Position numbers and translations under genes: made by a program. A stretch of DNA of 64,000 nt from Sphingomonas koreensis (GTDB lineage: Bacteria > Pseudomonadota > Alphaproteobacteria > Sphingomonadales > Sphingomonadaceae). The notes beneath the pieces are model-generated. The model had not been told where the DNA came from. It saw nothing but the letters and a program-made list of their open reading frames with translations, and made no database searches. Numbering within the stretch: position 1 is the first letter of the stretch; the number at the start of each line of letters is the position of its first letter. The stretch lies in the NCBI GenBank assembly GCA_006438735.1, contig RCZF01000002.1:253501-317500 (forward strand), in the 5' to 3' direction. This document shows positions 18,460 through 28,002 of the stretch, in pieces.

Positions 18460-19401
18460 CTACACGATACGCGGCTTACCCGGTTCACCCAAGGGACATT
18501 CGAGCGCGGTGCGGTCCCATTCGCCGAGATCGGCGGCGGCATCATAGGTCGTCTGGCAAAAGGCGAGCAGCGCCGCATCGGGATCGGCCGCGCGCCGCAC
18601 CGCTTCATACGGCAATATGAACTCCCCCATCGCCGCATTCCATGCCGCATCCGCCGGCGCGATGCTCGCCTCGGCATAGCCACCGGGCGCGGGATAGGCA
18701 TAAGCGTAGAACGCCGCGTGCGGATAGGCGTCGCTGCCCGGCCAGAAGCCGACGCTCGCTTCCTCATGGCTATACGCCTCGCACGCCACCGCGTCGGGCA
18801 GCCCCGGCATCCCGCCGGGATGGCGCGGCGCGACTCGCCCGGAAAAGCGCGTCGAGGCGAGATCGAAGCTGCCCCAGAACAAATGGATCGGGCTCGCCTT
18901 GCCGAGAAAGCCGGTGCGGAACGCGCCGAACACGCGGCTCACCTGGATCAGCGCGCGCCAGAAGCGCCGCGCGGCATCGGCGTCATAGGGTCGTTCGGCA
19001 AGGTCTTCGGCGAACGGGACCGGATCGGGCATTTCGCTGGGCTTGGGATCGTAACGGCAGTCGATGCCGAGCTCGTGCAGCGCCGCCATCACGCTGGCGT
19101 GAAAATCGGCGATGCCGCCCGGGGCGAGCGGCAGTGCTTTCTCTCCGCCGTCGCTGGTGGTGAGGACAACCCCGTCGCTGAGCAAATCAAAATCGATCTG
19201 CAGGATGCGGTCGCCCACCGGGATCGCCGAGGTCGTCCAGCCGCGCGCGGTGAGGTAGAACGGCACATGCCAGCTATGGTTGAGCCACGGCGCCAGCGCG
19301 AGCCGCACCTTGCCGACGATCTGGCAGCGGAGTTGCAGGGCGATCGCCGTCTCGCGCCACGCCGGCCAATCGAGCTCGGGCCAGGCGCGGGCGTCGGTCA
19401 T
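18460..19401 (-). CDS. DUF5996-family protein
   Basis: 313 residues, no signal peptide, no membrane helices. Conserved aromatic and histidine-rich stretches (NHSWHVPFYLTARGWTTS near residues 41-58, WGSFDLASTRFSG near 180, HEEASVGFWPG near 220) are typical of DUF5996. No catalytic motif is established for the family. Its first bases overlap the tldD stop (ATGA), so the pair is translationally coupled. Function unknown. Confidence 0.85.
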   Translation of the reverse strand: MTDARAWPELDWPAWRETAIALQLRCQIVGKVRLALAPWLNHSWHVPFYLTARGWTTSAIPVGDRILQIDFDLLSDGVVLTTSDGGEKALPLAPGGIADFHASVMAALHELGIDCRYDPKPSEMPDPVPFAEDLAERPYDADAARRFWRALIQVSRVFGAFRTGFLGKASPIHLFWGSFDLASTRFSGRVAPRHPGGMPGLPDAVACEAYSHEEASVGFWPGSDAYPHAAFYAYAYPAPGGYAEASIAPADAAWNAAMGEFILPYEAVRRAADPDAALLAFCQTTYDAAADLGEWDRTALECPLGEPGKPRIV

Positions 19402-20831
19402 CCCACGGCGGTCCCGCCAACCGTCAGGCCGCTCACCAGCAAGGTCGGTTGCCCGACGCCGGCCGGCACGCCCTGCCCGGCCTTGCCGCACATGCCGATG
19501 CCCTCGTCGAGCGCGAAATCGTTGCCGATGCCAGTGACCTTGGTGAGCACGGTTGGCCCGTCGCCGATCAGCGTAGCGCCCTTGATCGGCGCGCCCAGCT
19601 TGCCATTCTCGATCCGGTACGCCTCGGTGCACGAAAAGACGAACTTGCCCGACACGATATCGACCTGTCCGCCGCCGAACGACTTCGCAAAGATGCCCTT
19701 CTTCACGCGGCTCATCAGCTGGGCGGGATCGTCCGATCCGCCGCGCATGAAGGTGTTGGTCATCCGCGGCATCGGCGCATGCTCGAACGATTCGCGCCGC
19801 CCATTGCCAGTCGGCGCCACGCCCATCAGCCGCGCGTTGAGCCGATCCTGCATATAGCCCTTGAGCACGCCGTCCTCGATCAGCACATTCTCCTGCGTCG
19901 GCGTGCCCTCGTCGTCGATCGACAGCGAGCCGCGGCGATCCATGATCGATCCGTCATCGACCACCGTCACGCCGGCTGCCGCGACACGCTCGCCGATCCG
20001 GCCCGAAAAGGCGCTGGTGCCCTTGCGGTTGAAATCGCCCTCGAGCCCGTGGCCGACCGCTTCGTGGAGCAGCACGCCGGGCCAGCCGGGGCCGAGCAGC
20101 ACGGTCATCTCACCGGCGGGCGCATCGACCGACTCGAGATTGACCAGCGCCTGCGCCAGCGCTTCGTCGATCGCGCGGTTCCACACCGCCTCGCCCATCA
20201 GCTGATCGTAGAGATAGCGCCCGCCGATCCCGAAGGTCCCCGTCTCGCGCCGGCCATTCGCCTCGACCACGATCGACACGTTCAGGCGCACCAGCGGCCG
20301 GATGTCGGTCGCGACGAAGCCGTCGGGCCGGACGATCTCGACCACGCTCCACGATCCCGACAGCCCGACCGACACCTGCGCGACGCGCGGATCGCGCGCC
20401 CGCGCGGCGGCGTCGATCGCCTGGCACAGGTTCACCTTGTCGGCGAACGGCACCAGATCGATCGGATCGGCATCGGTATAGAGATGGCGGTTGGTGTGCT
20501 GCGGCGCGCTCGCCTTGGGCCGCGCCGACGGATCGATCAGCGCCATCGTCTCGCCCGCCCGGCGAATCGCCGCCGCGCTGAGCTCGTTGGCGTGGGCGAA
20601 GGCGGTCGTCTCGCCCGACACCGCGCGCAGCCCGAAGCCGCTCTGCGTGTCGTAGCTCGCGGTCTTCAGCCGCCCGTCGTCGAAGCCGAACGCCTCGGTC
20701 TTGCGATATTGCAGATACAGCTCGCCGTCGTCGGCCTTGGCCAACGTCTCGGCGGTCAATGCCTTGGCGGTATCGGGATCGAGTCCGCCGGAAGCGTACA
20801 GGAAGGCGCGGGGATCGGCAGCAAGGGTCAT
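19398..20831 (-). CDS. tldD: metalloprotease TldD
   Basis: 477 residues from ATG at 20831. The TldD/PmbA zinc motif HEAVGHGLEGD is at about residue 257 (HExxxH). A GTSAFSGRIGERVA block and a QENVLIEDGVLKGYMQ block surround the cleft. TldD works with TldE as a heterodimeric protease that processes peptides such as microcins and degrades CcdA. TldE is not in this window. In-frame ATGs upstream of 20831 lack family similarity and are in a zinc-finger gene of the opposite reading. Confidence 0.95.
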   Translation of the reverse strand: MTLAADPRAFLYASGGLDPDTAKALTAETLAKADDGELYLQYRKTEAFGFDDGRLKTASYDTQSGFGLRAVSGETTAFAHANELSAAAIRRAGETMALIDPSARPKASAPQHTNRHLYTDADPIDLVPFADKVNLCQAIDAAARARDPRVAQVSVGLSGSWSVVEIVRPDGFVATDIRPLVRLNVSIVVEANGRRETGTFGIGGRYLYDQLMGEAVWNRAIDEALAQALVNLESVDAPAGEMTVLLGPGWPGVLLHEAVGHGLEGDFNRKGTSAFSGRIGERVAAAGVTVVDDGSIMDRRGSLSIDDEGTPTQENVLIEDGVLKGYMQDRLNARLMGVAPTGNGRRESFEHAPMPRMTNTFMRGGSDDPAQLMSRVKKGIFAKSFGGGQVDIVSGKFVFSCTEAYRIENGKLGAPIKGATLIGDGPTVLTKVTGIGNDFALDEGIGMCGKAGQGVPAGVGQPTLLVSGLTVGGTAVG

Positions 20832-20850
20832 GCCGCCGAATATAGGAGGG

Positions 20851-21081
20851 TCAGCGCCCCGCGCCATCCCCATGATCGGGCAGCTGGGATGTATCCACGC
20901 CATCGGCCGGCCCGCCGGCCAGGATGAACCGCCGATCGCAATAGCCGCAATCGACGTAGCCGGTTTCGTCGATCTCGAGAAACACGCGCGGGTGGCCGAG
21001 CGCGGCGGGGATGCCTTCGCCGCTGCCGTCGCAAGCGATGCGGCGATGCGTGACGCGGATCGTTTCGGGTGGCGGGATCAT
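20851..21081 (-). CDS. zinc-finger protein (zf-CHCC, NDUFS6-like)
   Basis: 76 residues. The zinc ligands are visible as RRIACDGSGEG, then GHPRVFLEI and YVDCGYCDRRFIL, giving a C-x-n-H-x-n-C-x2-C pattern. This is the fold of the mitochondrial complex I subunit NDUFS6, and alphaproteobacteria carry free-standing relatives. The role here is probably to bind complex I, but that is inferred from the family. The start at 21081 is chosen for the short family length. Confidence 0.85.
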   Translation of the reverse strand: MIPPPETIRVTHRRIACDGSGEGIPAALGHPRVFLEIDETGYVDCGYCDRRFILAGGPADGVDTSQLPDHGDGAGR

Positions 21082-21136
21082 GCGCCGCCGATAGCAAGGG
21101 TGCAGGCGACGGGCAATCACCAACGAAAAGCCGCCA

Positions 21137-21223
21137 CCCCGGACGTTTTCCGGGGTCCGCCGTGCCGCGCCGCTGACCGGCATGTTTCCCGCCCCGTGGA
21201 TGCCGGAACACGTCCGGCATGAC
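21137..21223. repeat. paired palindromic repeat between tldD region and ABC gene
   Basis: Two short hairpins lie 45 bp apart. 21137-21155 has CCCCGGA arms; 21201-21219 has TGCCGGA arms. They share the GG(A/C)CGT-type centre found in repeats that surround CCGGAACA and TCCGGCATGACG. I read this as one dispersed sphingomonad-type intergenic repeat; it sits in a promoter region and could affect folding of transcripts. Confidence 0.6.
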
Positions 21224-21268
21224 GAAAGGAGGTTGGCTAGCATCCGGCCGCGCCCTAGATGCAGCGCC

Positions 21269-22189
21269 ATGACCGACGCCGCGATCGCCATCTCCAAGCT
21301 CAACAAGACCTATGAAGGCGGCAAACAGGCGCTATCGGACGTCTCGTTCGATGTGCCGCGCGGCAGCATCTTCGGGCTGCTCGGCCCCAATGGCGCCGGC
21401 AAATCGACGCTGATCAATATCCTCGCCGGCCTCGTCAACAAGACTAGCGGCCAAGCCTCGATCTGGGGCTTCGATATCGACCAGCACCCGCGCAACGCCA
21501 AGGTGTCGATCGGCATCGTCAATCAGGAAATCCTGTTCGATCCGTTCTTCTCGCCGTTCGAGACGCTCGAGATCCAGGCCGGGCTGTACGGCGTTCCCAA
21601 GGCCAAGCGCCGCACGATGGAGCTGCTCCGCGCGGTCCATCTCGAAGACAAGGCGCGCGCTTATGCCCGCACGCTGTCGGGCGGCATGAAGCGCCGGCTG
21701 ATGGTCGCCAAGGCGATGGTCCATTCGCCGCCCGTGCTGGTGCTCGACGAGCCGACCGCCGGTGTCGACATCGAGCTTCGCCAGCAATTGTGGCGCTATG
21801 TCCGCGGCTTGAACGACGCCGGCGTCACCGTCGTGCTGACCACGCACTACCTCGAGGAAGCCGAGCAACTGTGCGACCGCATCGCGATCATCAACCACGG
21901 CAAGGTGATCGCCAATAAGCCGACTCGCGAGCTGCTCAGCATGGCGACCGAGAAGCTCGTCGAGGTGACGGTGGATCGCGACGTGACCGCGCCGCCCGAG
22001 GCCGCGTGCTTCCAGAAAATCGAGCTGAAAGGCGACCGCGTGCTGGCGATCACCTACGCCAAGGACAAGGTCAACGCCGGCGAAGTCCTCGCCGCGGTGC
22101 AGGCCGACGGCTACGGCATCGTCGACGTCTCGACGCGCGAGGCCGATCTGGAGGACGTGTTCCTGAATTTGACGCGCGCGGCGAATTGA
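21269..22189 (+). CDS. ABC transporter ATP-binding protein (drug/lipid exporter type)
   Basis: 306 residues. Walker A is GLLGPNGAGKSTLINILAG at residues 34-52, the signature LSGGMKRRLMVAKAM at about 138, Walker B is VLVLDEPTAGVD at about 158, and the H-loop follows in VVLTTHYLEEAE. The C-terminal extension (about 230-306) is of the DrrA/CcmA kind that pairs with ABC-2 permeases. The expected permease gene is not adjacent: the next gene is a divergent secreted protein. So it is an orphan ATPase that must borrow a permease from elsewhere. Confidence 0.9.
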   Translation: MTDAAIAISKLNKTYEGGKQALSDVSFDVPRGSIFGLLGPNGAGKSTLINILAGLVNKTSGQASIWGFDIDQHPRNAKVSIGIVNQEILFDPFFSPFETLEIQAGLYGVPKAKRRTMELLRAVHLEDKARAYARTLSGGMKRRLMVAKAMVHSPPVLVLDEPTAGVDIELRQQLWRYVRGLNDAGVTVVLTTHYLEEAEQLCDRIAIINHGKVIANKPTRELLSMATEKLVEVTVDRDVTAPPEAACFQKIELKGDRVLAITYAKDKVNAGEVLAAVQADGYGIVDVSTREADLEDVFLNLTRAAN

Positions 22190-22230
22190 TAACCGGCTGG
22201 CTCAATATTATTGGGCGGCGGTCTCTGGTT

Positions 22231-22761
22231 TCATAAGGGCGGCTGCGGCATAATTTGAGCTGGACAGTGCCGCACGACACGACTCCAAGCCTGCTGGGTC
22301 CCATCTATGTCTATGCCGACGGTCCTCGTGCCCGATGGAAGATGCGCAGTGATCGTGGCATACTTTGCATGGCTGATAGCGGAAATGATCTTTGCGGATG
22401 TCTCCGGCGACGCACGCAGTCCAGGCTCGGTAACTTCTTCGGACTTCTCAAAAACGTATTGCTCCTCCGCCGGTTCGGAGTCCGGGTTGGCTACTGGACC
22501 AATCGTCAGCACCGATTGGTCCGGAAAGATAAGGTCCTGCCAATCAACAAATAAGGTCGGTTTTCCGCCAGAGCAACGCATCGTGAGGGTAACAAAGTTA
22601 GCATCGTTTCGCTTGAGATAAATCTGAAATGCATAGACCTCGCGCTCGCCCGTATTATTGTTGGTATCGTCGCTGACGTACCAATTACCCTCGTGCGCCC
22701 TATCTGCTGGCTGCGCTTGGGCGGCAATCGCTGCAATTATGAGACCGATCATAATTCTCAC
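22231..22761 (-). CDS. secreted small protein, VasI/ImpG-like beta-sandwich
   Basis: 176 residues. A signal peptide (MRIMIGLIIAAIAAQAQ) is followed by a mature domain with EGNWYVSDDTNNNTGEREVY, a LTMRCSGGKPTLFVDW strand pair, and a final GTQQAWSRVVRHC. Small periplasmic proteins of the type VI-associated VasI group and related phage proteins share the W...(S/D)...LxxRC...GxxxAxxxVxxxC layout. There are two cysteines in the mature part that could form a disulfide. The base composition is less GC-rich than its neighbours, consistent with transfer. No T6SS genes are nearby. Confidence 0.7.
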   Translation of the reverse strand: MRIMIGLIIAAIAAQAQPADRAHEGNWYVSDDTNNNTGEREVYAFQIYLKRNDANFVTLTMRCSGGKPTLFVDWQDLIFPDQSVLTIGPVANPDSEPAEEQYVFEKSEEVTEPGLRASPETSAKIISAISHAKYATITAHLPSGTRTVGIDIDGTQQAWSRVVRHCPAQIMPQPPL

Positions 22762-22966
22762 TGACTACAACCAACCCATCTAGCAAGTCGCCTGTTGCGA
22801 GTCATGCCGATGAACGTGGCCCTCTAGGAATGTTGGAAATTTGCTGCCAGACCGATAAGATGCCGGTTCCGTCGCGCTACCTTCCGATCGCCCTTCTTAG
22901 GGCTCTCGCCCCGACCCCGGCGAAACCGCGCGACGCTCTCCACTTTCTCCACTTCGGTGTCCGCCG

Positions 22967-24547
22967 ATGACCGCCACCAGCGACATCCTCATCATCGGCT
23001 CGGGCGCGGCCGGATTGACCGCGGCGCTCAACCTTGCCGATCGCTTTCGCGTCACCGTTCTCGCCAAGGGGCAATTGAACGAAGGATCGACCGCCTGGGC
23101 GCAGGGCGGGATCGCCGCAGTGCTCGAACCCGGGGATACCTTCGACAGCCATATCGAGGATACGATGATCGCGGGCGCGGGCCTCAACGACCGCGCGATC
23201 GTCGAATTCGTCATCGAAAATGCGCCGCGTGCGATCGCGCGGCTGGTCGAACTCGGCGTGCCGTTCAACATGGAGGGCGAGGCGCTCCACCTCACCCGCG
23301 AGGGCGGGCACAGCCACCGTCGCATCGTCCATGTCAACGATGCGACCGGCTGGGCGGTGCAGGAGGCGCTGCAAAAGGCCGCCGAGGCGCATCCCAACAT
23401 CACCCTCGTCACTGACCGCGTGGCGATCGATCTCGCCACCAGCCGTCATGAGGAGCGCTATTCGGGCGCGGGGAACGTCTGGGGCGTCTATGCCGTCAAC
23501 CGCGCGACCGGCCATGTCGAATTGTTCACCGCCAACGCGACGATCCTCGCCACCGGCGGTGCGGGGCGGACCTATCTGTTTTCCACCGCGCCGCGCGGCG
23601 CGACCGGGGACGGCATCGCAATGGCGTGGCGCGCGGGCGCGCGCATCTCCAACATGGAGATGATGCAGTTCCACCCGACCTGCCTGTACAATCTCGAGGT
23701 CAAGAACTTCCTGATCACCGAGGCGGTGCGCGGCGAAGGCGGGCACTTGCTCATTCCCGAGACAGGCTATCGCTTCATGCCTGATTTCGACGAACGCGCC
23801 GAACTAGCGCCGCGCGACATCGTCGCCCGCGCGATCGATCATGAGATCAAGCGGCTCGGGCTCGATTATGTCCATCTCGACATCAGCCACCGCGGCGCCG
23901 ATTTCGTCCGCCATCATTTCCCGACGATCCACGAAAAGCTGCTCGGCCTCGGCATCGACATGACCAGGCAGCCGATCCCGGTCGTCCCGGCGCAGCATTA
24001 CACTTGCGGCGGCGTGATGATCGATCGCGACGGCCGCACCGATCTGCCCGGGCTCTATGCGGCGGGCGAGGTGACGCAAAGCGGCCTGCACGGCGCCAAC
24101 CGCCTGGCGTCCAATTCATTGCTCGAATGCTTCGTGTTCGGCGAGGCGTGCGCCCGCGATATCGCCGCGCGCTGGGGCGATCTGCCGCCGCCGCCGGCGA
24201 TCCGCCCGTGGGACGAAAGCCGCGTCACCGATTCGGACGAAGAGGTGGTGATCAAGCAGAACTGGACCGAAATCCGTCGCTTCATGTGGAATTACGTCGG
24301 CATCGTTCGCACCACCAAACGGCTCGAACGCGCGCAGCACCGCATCAACCTGCTGATGGGCGAGATCGCCGATTATTACGGCCATTTCCGCGTCACGCCC
24401 GATCTGATCGAGTTGCGCAATCTGCTCCAGACCGCCGATCTGATCGTCAAGTCGGCGCTGCATCGCCACGAAAGCCGCGGGTTGCATTACACGCTCGATT
24501 ATCCCGAGACGCTGCCCGAGGCCATCGATACCGTGCTGGTGCCGTAA
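22967..24547 (+). CDS. nadB: L-aspartate oxidase
   Basis: 526 residues. The FAD-binding GSGAAGLTAALNLA lies near the N terminus (about 12-25). The characteristic STAWAQGGIAAV, GRTYLFSTAPRGATGDG and MEMMQFHPTCL blocks follow, and YTCGGVMIDRDGRT carries the succinate-dehydrogenase-type active site. A C-terminal helical domain (about 400-526) is retained. It oxidises L-aspartate to iminoaspartate for NAD synthesis. nadA and nadC are not adjacent here. Confidence 0.96.
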   Translation: MTATSDILIIGSGAAGLTAALNLADRFRVTVLAKGQLNEGSTAWAQGGIAAVLEPGDTFDSHIEDTMIAGAGLNDRAIVEFVIENAPRAIARLVELGVPFNMEGEALHLTREGGHSHRRIVHVNDATGWAVQEALQKAAEAHPNITLVTDRVAIDLATSRHEERYSGAGNVWGVYAVNRATGHVELFTANATILATGGAGRTYLFSTAPRGATGDGIAMAWRAGARISNMEMMQFHPTCLYNLEVKNFLITEAVRGEGGHLLIPETGYRFMPDFDERAELAPRDIVARAIDHEIKRLGLDYVHLDISHRGADFVRHHFPTIHEKLLGLGIDMTRQPIPVVPAQHYTCGGVMIDRDGRTDLPGLYAAGEVTQSGLHGANRLASNSLLECFVFGEACARDIAARWGDLPPPPAIRPWDESRVTDSDEEVVIKQNWTEIRRFMWNYVGIVRTTKRLERAQHRINLLMGEIADYYGHFRVTPDLIELRNLLQTADLIVKSALHRHESRGLHYTLDYPETLPEAIDTVLVP

Positions 24548-24553
24548 GGCGGG

Positions 24554-26410
24554 TCAGCCCAGCGCCTTGGCCGCCAGGGCCGCGCAATCGGCGTCGGTCG
24601 CCTTGGGCGGTTCGTTGCCGCTGATCGATCGGCCGATCGCCTTGAAGATATTGCCGATCGACTTGGTGCCTTTTTGCGCCTGCACCGAAGGCGCGCGCAC
24701 CGTGCCCGAGACGATCAGCGCGCCGGGCAGCCGCAGCACGCTTTTCTCCTTGGGCGCGCCGATAAGGCGGATCGCCAGCGTCTCCGCCGGGAAAACGATC
24801 GCCCCGCTGCCACGCGATTGCGAGCGGGTGGTATCGATCACCATCGGATCGATCGCCCCGCGCCCGCCGCGCATATCGAGGCGGAGCACCGCGCAGCGCA
24901 ACCCGGCGCGCGTGTCGTCATCGGTAGTGAGGCCGCGCGCGACGTCGAGCCCCAGGAACGAGGCGATCTTGGCCGGCAGCGCGCCATCGCGCGCGACCGC
25001 GCCGATATGCCCGTCGCTGGCGCCGACCGCTTCCCGGATCGTGCTGCCGCGGCCGACCAGCCGTGCGCGGCCCGACACCGACCCGCTGACCTCACCGCCG
25101 CCGCCGAGCAGCGCCGGCACCGTGCCGCCATTGAGATCGAGCGCGATCGTTACCTTGGGCTCGGGCCCGCCGTCGCGCTGGTCGATCGTCACCTTGCCGG
25201 TGATCGCGCCTTGGGTCAGCCGCAAGGTGAAGGGAGACAGCGTTGCCAGCCGGTGGTCGATGGTCACCACGCCTTTCGCTGCGGCCAGCGTGGACGGGCC
25301 CTTGCGGCTGACGATGTGCCGGACCTCGAAGGTCAACCGGCCGTCGGTATCGCCGACGTGCGCGAGGTTGACCCGCGTGTTGGGCACGATCTTCGGCCCC
25401 TCAGCAGCCTCGAGCGCGCGCCCTTTGGCGAGGCCCGCATTGGACGCGAGATCATCGAAATCGAGCGTGTTGGACACCACCGCGCCGTCGATCCTGGTGC
25501 GGCCATCGACCTTTTTCACCACGGCATGGCCAGCGACATCGGAACGGCCGATCGTGCCGTGGAGATCGGTCAGCGTCCACGTCTCGCCGTCATGCCGAGC
25601 ATGGCCGGCGAGCTTGACGGGTTGGGTGCCGAACAGACCGGCCTCGATGATCGCATCGACAAGCTTGAGGTCGCTGGCGTGCGTCGTCATGTCGAGGCTC
25701 ATGTGGCCGGTATCGAGCGGGTGATCCATCGTGCCCTTGATTGCCATGCCGACCGCGTCGCCGGCGATCGTCGCGGTGAACGGCCACGGCTTGCCCGTCG
25801 CGGCGACCGGCGGGGCGTGCGCGGCGAGCGTCACCGGATGGCCGGCGATCGCGCCCGATCCTGCAAGTCGCACGCCCTTGGTGGCGTCGGCCGCTAGCTG
25901 GAGCGTGAAGCTGCGCTGCTGGACGGCATCCTTGTAGGTGACGATGCCGTCGGTGATCGCGAGCCGATCGAGCGCGAGCCGGCCCGATCCGCCGCGCTTG
26001 CTGCCGAACCGCCAGTTCTCGCGGCGATCCTTGTCGCGGACCAGCGCGATGCGCAGCCCGCTCGCCTCGATCGATGTCGGGGAGAAATGCCCGGTCAGCG
26101 CAGCGAGAGCGTTGAATCGGACGGTCGCCGTATCGATGACCGCCAGATCGCCGCTGCCCGCCCACGCCGGTTGCGGCACGCGGACGCCGCGGATCGCGAT
26201 CTTCGGCGTGAAGGAGAAGGCGTCGCGGCGCTCGACCGAGGCGATCGTCACGGGCTTGCCGACCGCGGCCGACAGACGGCGCTCGATCGTGGGCTTTAAC
26301 AGCCCCCAGGGGAACATCGCGACGACGATCAGCAGCACGATCGCGACGACCAGCAGGCCGATTGCCGTCCAGCGGAAGCGCCGATCGGCGACGAGTTCGC
26401 GTGCTGTCAC
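24554..26410 (-). CDS. AsmA-family inner-membrane protein
   Basis: 618 residues. One N-terminal transmembrane segment (about 13-37, TAIGLLVVAIVLLIVVAMF) is followed by a long beta-rich periplasmic part. The AsmA start, LKPTIERRLSAAVGKPVTI, is at about residues 39-57. AsmA proteins form elongated bridges that carry phospholipids towards the outer membrane. A C-terminal IRLIGAPKEKSVLRLPGAL and GTVRAPS segment is usual for this branch. Convergent with nadB, with 6 bp between the two stops. Confidence 0.9.
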   Translation of the reverse strand: MTARELVADRRFRWTAIGLLVVAIVLLIVVAMFPWGLLKPTIERRLSAAVGKPVTIASVERRDAFSFTPKIAIRGVRVPQPAWAGSGDLAVIDTATVRFNALAALTGHFSPTSIEASGLRIALVRDKDRRENWRFGSKRGGSGRLALDRLAITDGIVTYKDAVQQRSFTLQLAADATKGVRLAGSGAIAGHPVTLAAHAPPVAATGKPWPFTATIAGDAVGMAIKGTMDHPLDTGHMSLDMTTHASDLKLVDAIIEAGLFGTQPVKLAGHARHDGETWTLTDLHGTIGRSDVAGHAVVKKVDGRTRIDGAVVSNTLDFDDLASNAGLAKGRALEAAEGPKIVPNTRVNLAHVGDTDGRLTFEVRHIVSRKGPSTLAAAKGVVTIDHRLATLSPFTLRLTQGAITGKVTIDQRDGGPEPKVTIALDLNGGTVPALLGGGGEVSGSVSGRARLVGRGSTIREAVGASDGHIGAVARDGALPAKIASFLGLDVARGLTTDDDTRAGLRCAVLRLDMRGGRGAIDPMVIDTTRSQSRGSGAIVFPAETLAIRLIGAPKEKSVLRLPGALIVSGTVRAPSVQAQKGTKSIGNIFKAIGRSISGNEPPKATDADCAALAAKALG

Positions 26411-26449
26411 CCCGATGCGACGCTTGGGCGCGCGACTCGTTCCGATAAC

Positions 26450-26620
26450 TTAGAAATCGACGGCAATTCCCTTGAGGTTCCAGTCGCCATAGCGCGTCGG
26501 ATCGAGGCCGAGCGGATCGCTGGAGTCGTCCGCCTTGGCGTGGACGGGATCGGGCTTGGGCACCGGCGGGCTCTTCGAAAGATGCGCGGGCGGCTTTACG
26601 TGCGGCGGACGGCGGCCCAT
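26450..26620 (-). CDS. DUF1674 protein (succinate dehydrogenase assembly factor 4 family)
   Basis: 56 residues. The C-terminal motif DPTRYGDWNLKGIAVDF is the hallmark of DUF1674/SDHAF4, which chaperones the flavinylated SDH subunit. The N terminus is a Lys/Pro-rich extension (PPHVKPPAHLSKSPPVPK). Located 39 bp upstream of asmA on the same strand. Its start is only about 15 bp from the likely rsmB start on the other strand. The match to the motif makes it a confident call despite its size. Confidence 0.9.
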   Translation of the reverse strand: MGRRPPHVKPPAHLSKSPPVPKPDPVHAKADDSSDPLGLDPTRYGDWNLKGIAVDF

Positions 26621-26635
26621 TGGCTCTCTCCGATG

Positions 26636-27958
26636 ATGACTGAAAACCCTAGATCGGCGCAGCGCCGCGGCGGATCAAGGCGCGATGCGCCGAATGACGA
26701 TGGCCCCGGTGTGCCTGCGCGGCGCGCAGCGATGCGCATCCTCGATGCCGTACTGCGGCGCGGCCAGGCGCTCGAAGCCGCGCTCGACCCGGCAACGCGC
26801 GGGATCGAGCGCGGCGACGACCGCGCGCTGGCGCATGCCATCGCCGCGGAGACGCTGCGGCGGCTGGCCGATCTCGACGCGCTGATCGATTCGGCGACGC
26901 GCCAGAATTTGCCCGATGACGCCAAGGCCCGATTCGCGCTGCGCATCGCGCTGGTTCAGGCGCTCGCGCTGGGCACGCCGCCGCATGCCGCGATCGCGAC
27001 GACACTGCCGCTGGTCGACGGCGGGCCGCGCAAGCTGGTCCACGGCGTGTTCGGCACGCTGATGCGCGGGCACGCGACTCTGCCCGAAGTGCCGACGCTA
27101 CCGCCGACGACCGCGCTCCGCTGGCAGGCGGCGTGGGGCGACGCTGTGGTGGAGGCCGCCGCGCGCGCGATCGCCGCGCCGCCACCGCTCGACCTGACGC
27201 TCGCCGATGCCGAGGCAACCGGGCGGTGGGTCGAAGAAACCGGCGGGATCAGTCTGATGCCCGGCCATGTGCGGATTGCGGGGCATAGCGGGGTGCGCGA
27301 GATTCCCGGGTTCGAGGAGGGCGCGTGGTGGGTGCAGGACATCGCCGCCTCGCTGCCCGCGCGGCTGATCGGAAAGAGCGCGGGCAGCGCGATCGATCTA
27401 TGCGCCGCGCCGGGCGGCAAGACGTTGCAACTCGCCGCGGCGGGCTGGGACGTCACCGCGGTCGATATCTCGCAAAGTCGTCTGGCGCGACTTCATGACA
27501 ACCTCACCCGTACCGGGCTGGCGGCAAAGGTCGTCACCGCCGACGCGCTCGCCTGGTCGCCGCCGGCCCCGGCTGACGCCGTGCTGCTCGACGCGCCGTG
27601 CAGCGCGACCGGCATCTTCCGCCGCCATCCCGATGTGCTTCACCGCGTCCGCCCGTCGGTGATCGCCGAGGCGGCGGCACTGCAATCGCTGCTTCTGGCG
27701 CGCGCCGCGACCTGGGTGAAGCCGGGCGGCGTGCTGATCTACGCCACCTGCTCGCTCGAACCCGAAGAGGGCGAGCGCCAGCTCGATCGCTTCCTCACCG
27801 GCCATGCCGATTTCACGATCGATCCGGTGCGCGACGATGAATTGCCCGAAGGCTTGACGCCAAACGACGGCGGCTGGCTGCGCCTCCTGCCCGGCGCGCT
27901 CGAGGCACAAGGCGGTTGCGACGGCTTTTTCATCGCACGGCTGCGTCGCATCGGCTGA
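26636..27958 (+). CDS. rsmB: 16S rRNA (cytosine-C5) methyltransferase RsmB
   Basis: About 440 residues. An N-terminal NusB-like domain (about 40-170) with [17 protein letters not shown] is followed by the Nol1/Nop2/Sun methyltransferase domain. The SAM site is [17 protein letters not shown], the catalytic cysteines are in [15 protein letters not shown] and [12 protein letters not shown]. It methylates C967 of 16S rRNA. The N-terminal 30 residues are disordered; the true start may be a later codon (MRIL at about 26732), since the ribosome-binding site before 26636 is weak. Confidence 0.94.
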   Translation: MTENPRSAQRRGGSRRDAPNDDGPGVPARRAAMRILDAVLRRGQALEAALDPATRGIERGDDRALAHAIAAETLRRLADLDALIDSATRQNLPDDAKARFALRIALVQALALGTPPHAAIATTLPLVDGGPRKLVHGVFGTLMRGHATLPEVPTLPPTTALRWQAAWGDAVVEAAARAIAAPPPLDLTLADAEATGRWVEETGGISLMPGHVRIAGHSGVREIPGFEEGAWWVQDIAASLPARLIGKSAGSAIDLCAAPGGKTLQLAAAGWDVTAVDISQSRLARLHDNLTRTGLAAKVVTADALAWSPPAPADAVLLDAPCSATGIFRRHPDVLHRVRPSVIAEAAALQSLLLARAATWVKPGGVLIYATCSLEPEEGERQLDRFLTGHADFTIDPVRDDELPEGLTPNDGGWLRLLPGALEAQGGCDGFFIARLRRIG

Positions 27959-28002
27959 CGCCACAGCTTGCGGGCCTATCGCGCCGTGCTACATGCGGAC
28001 GC

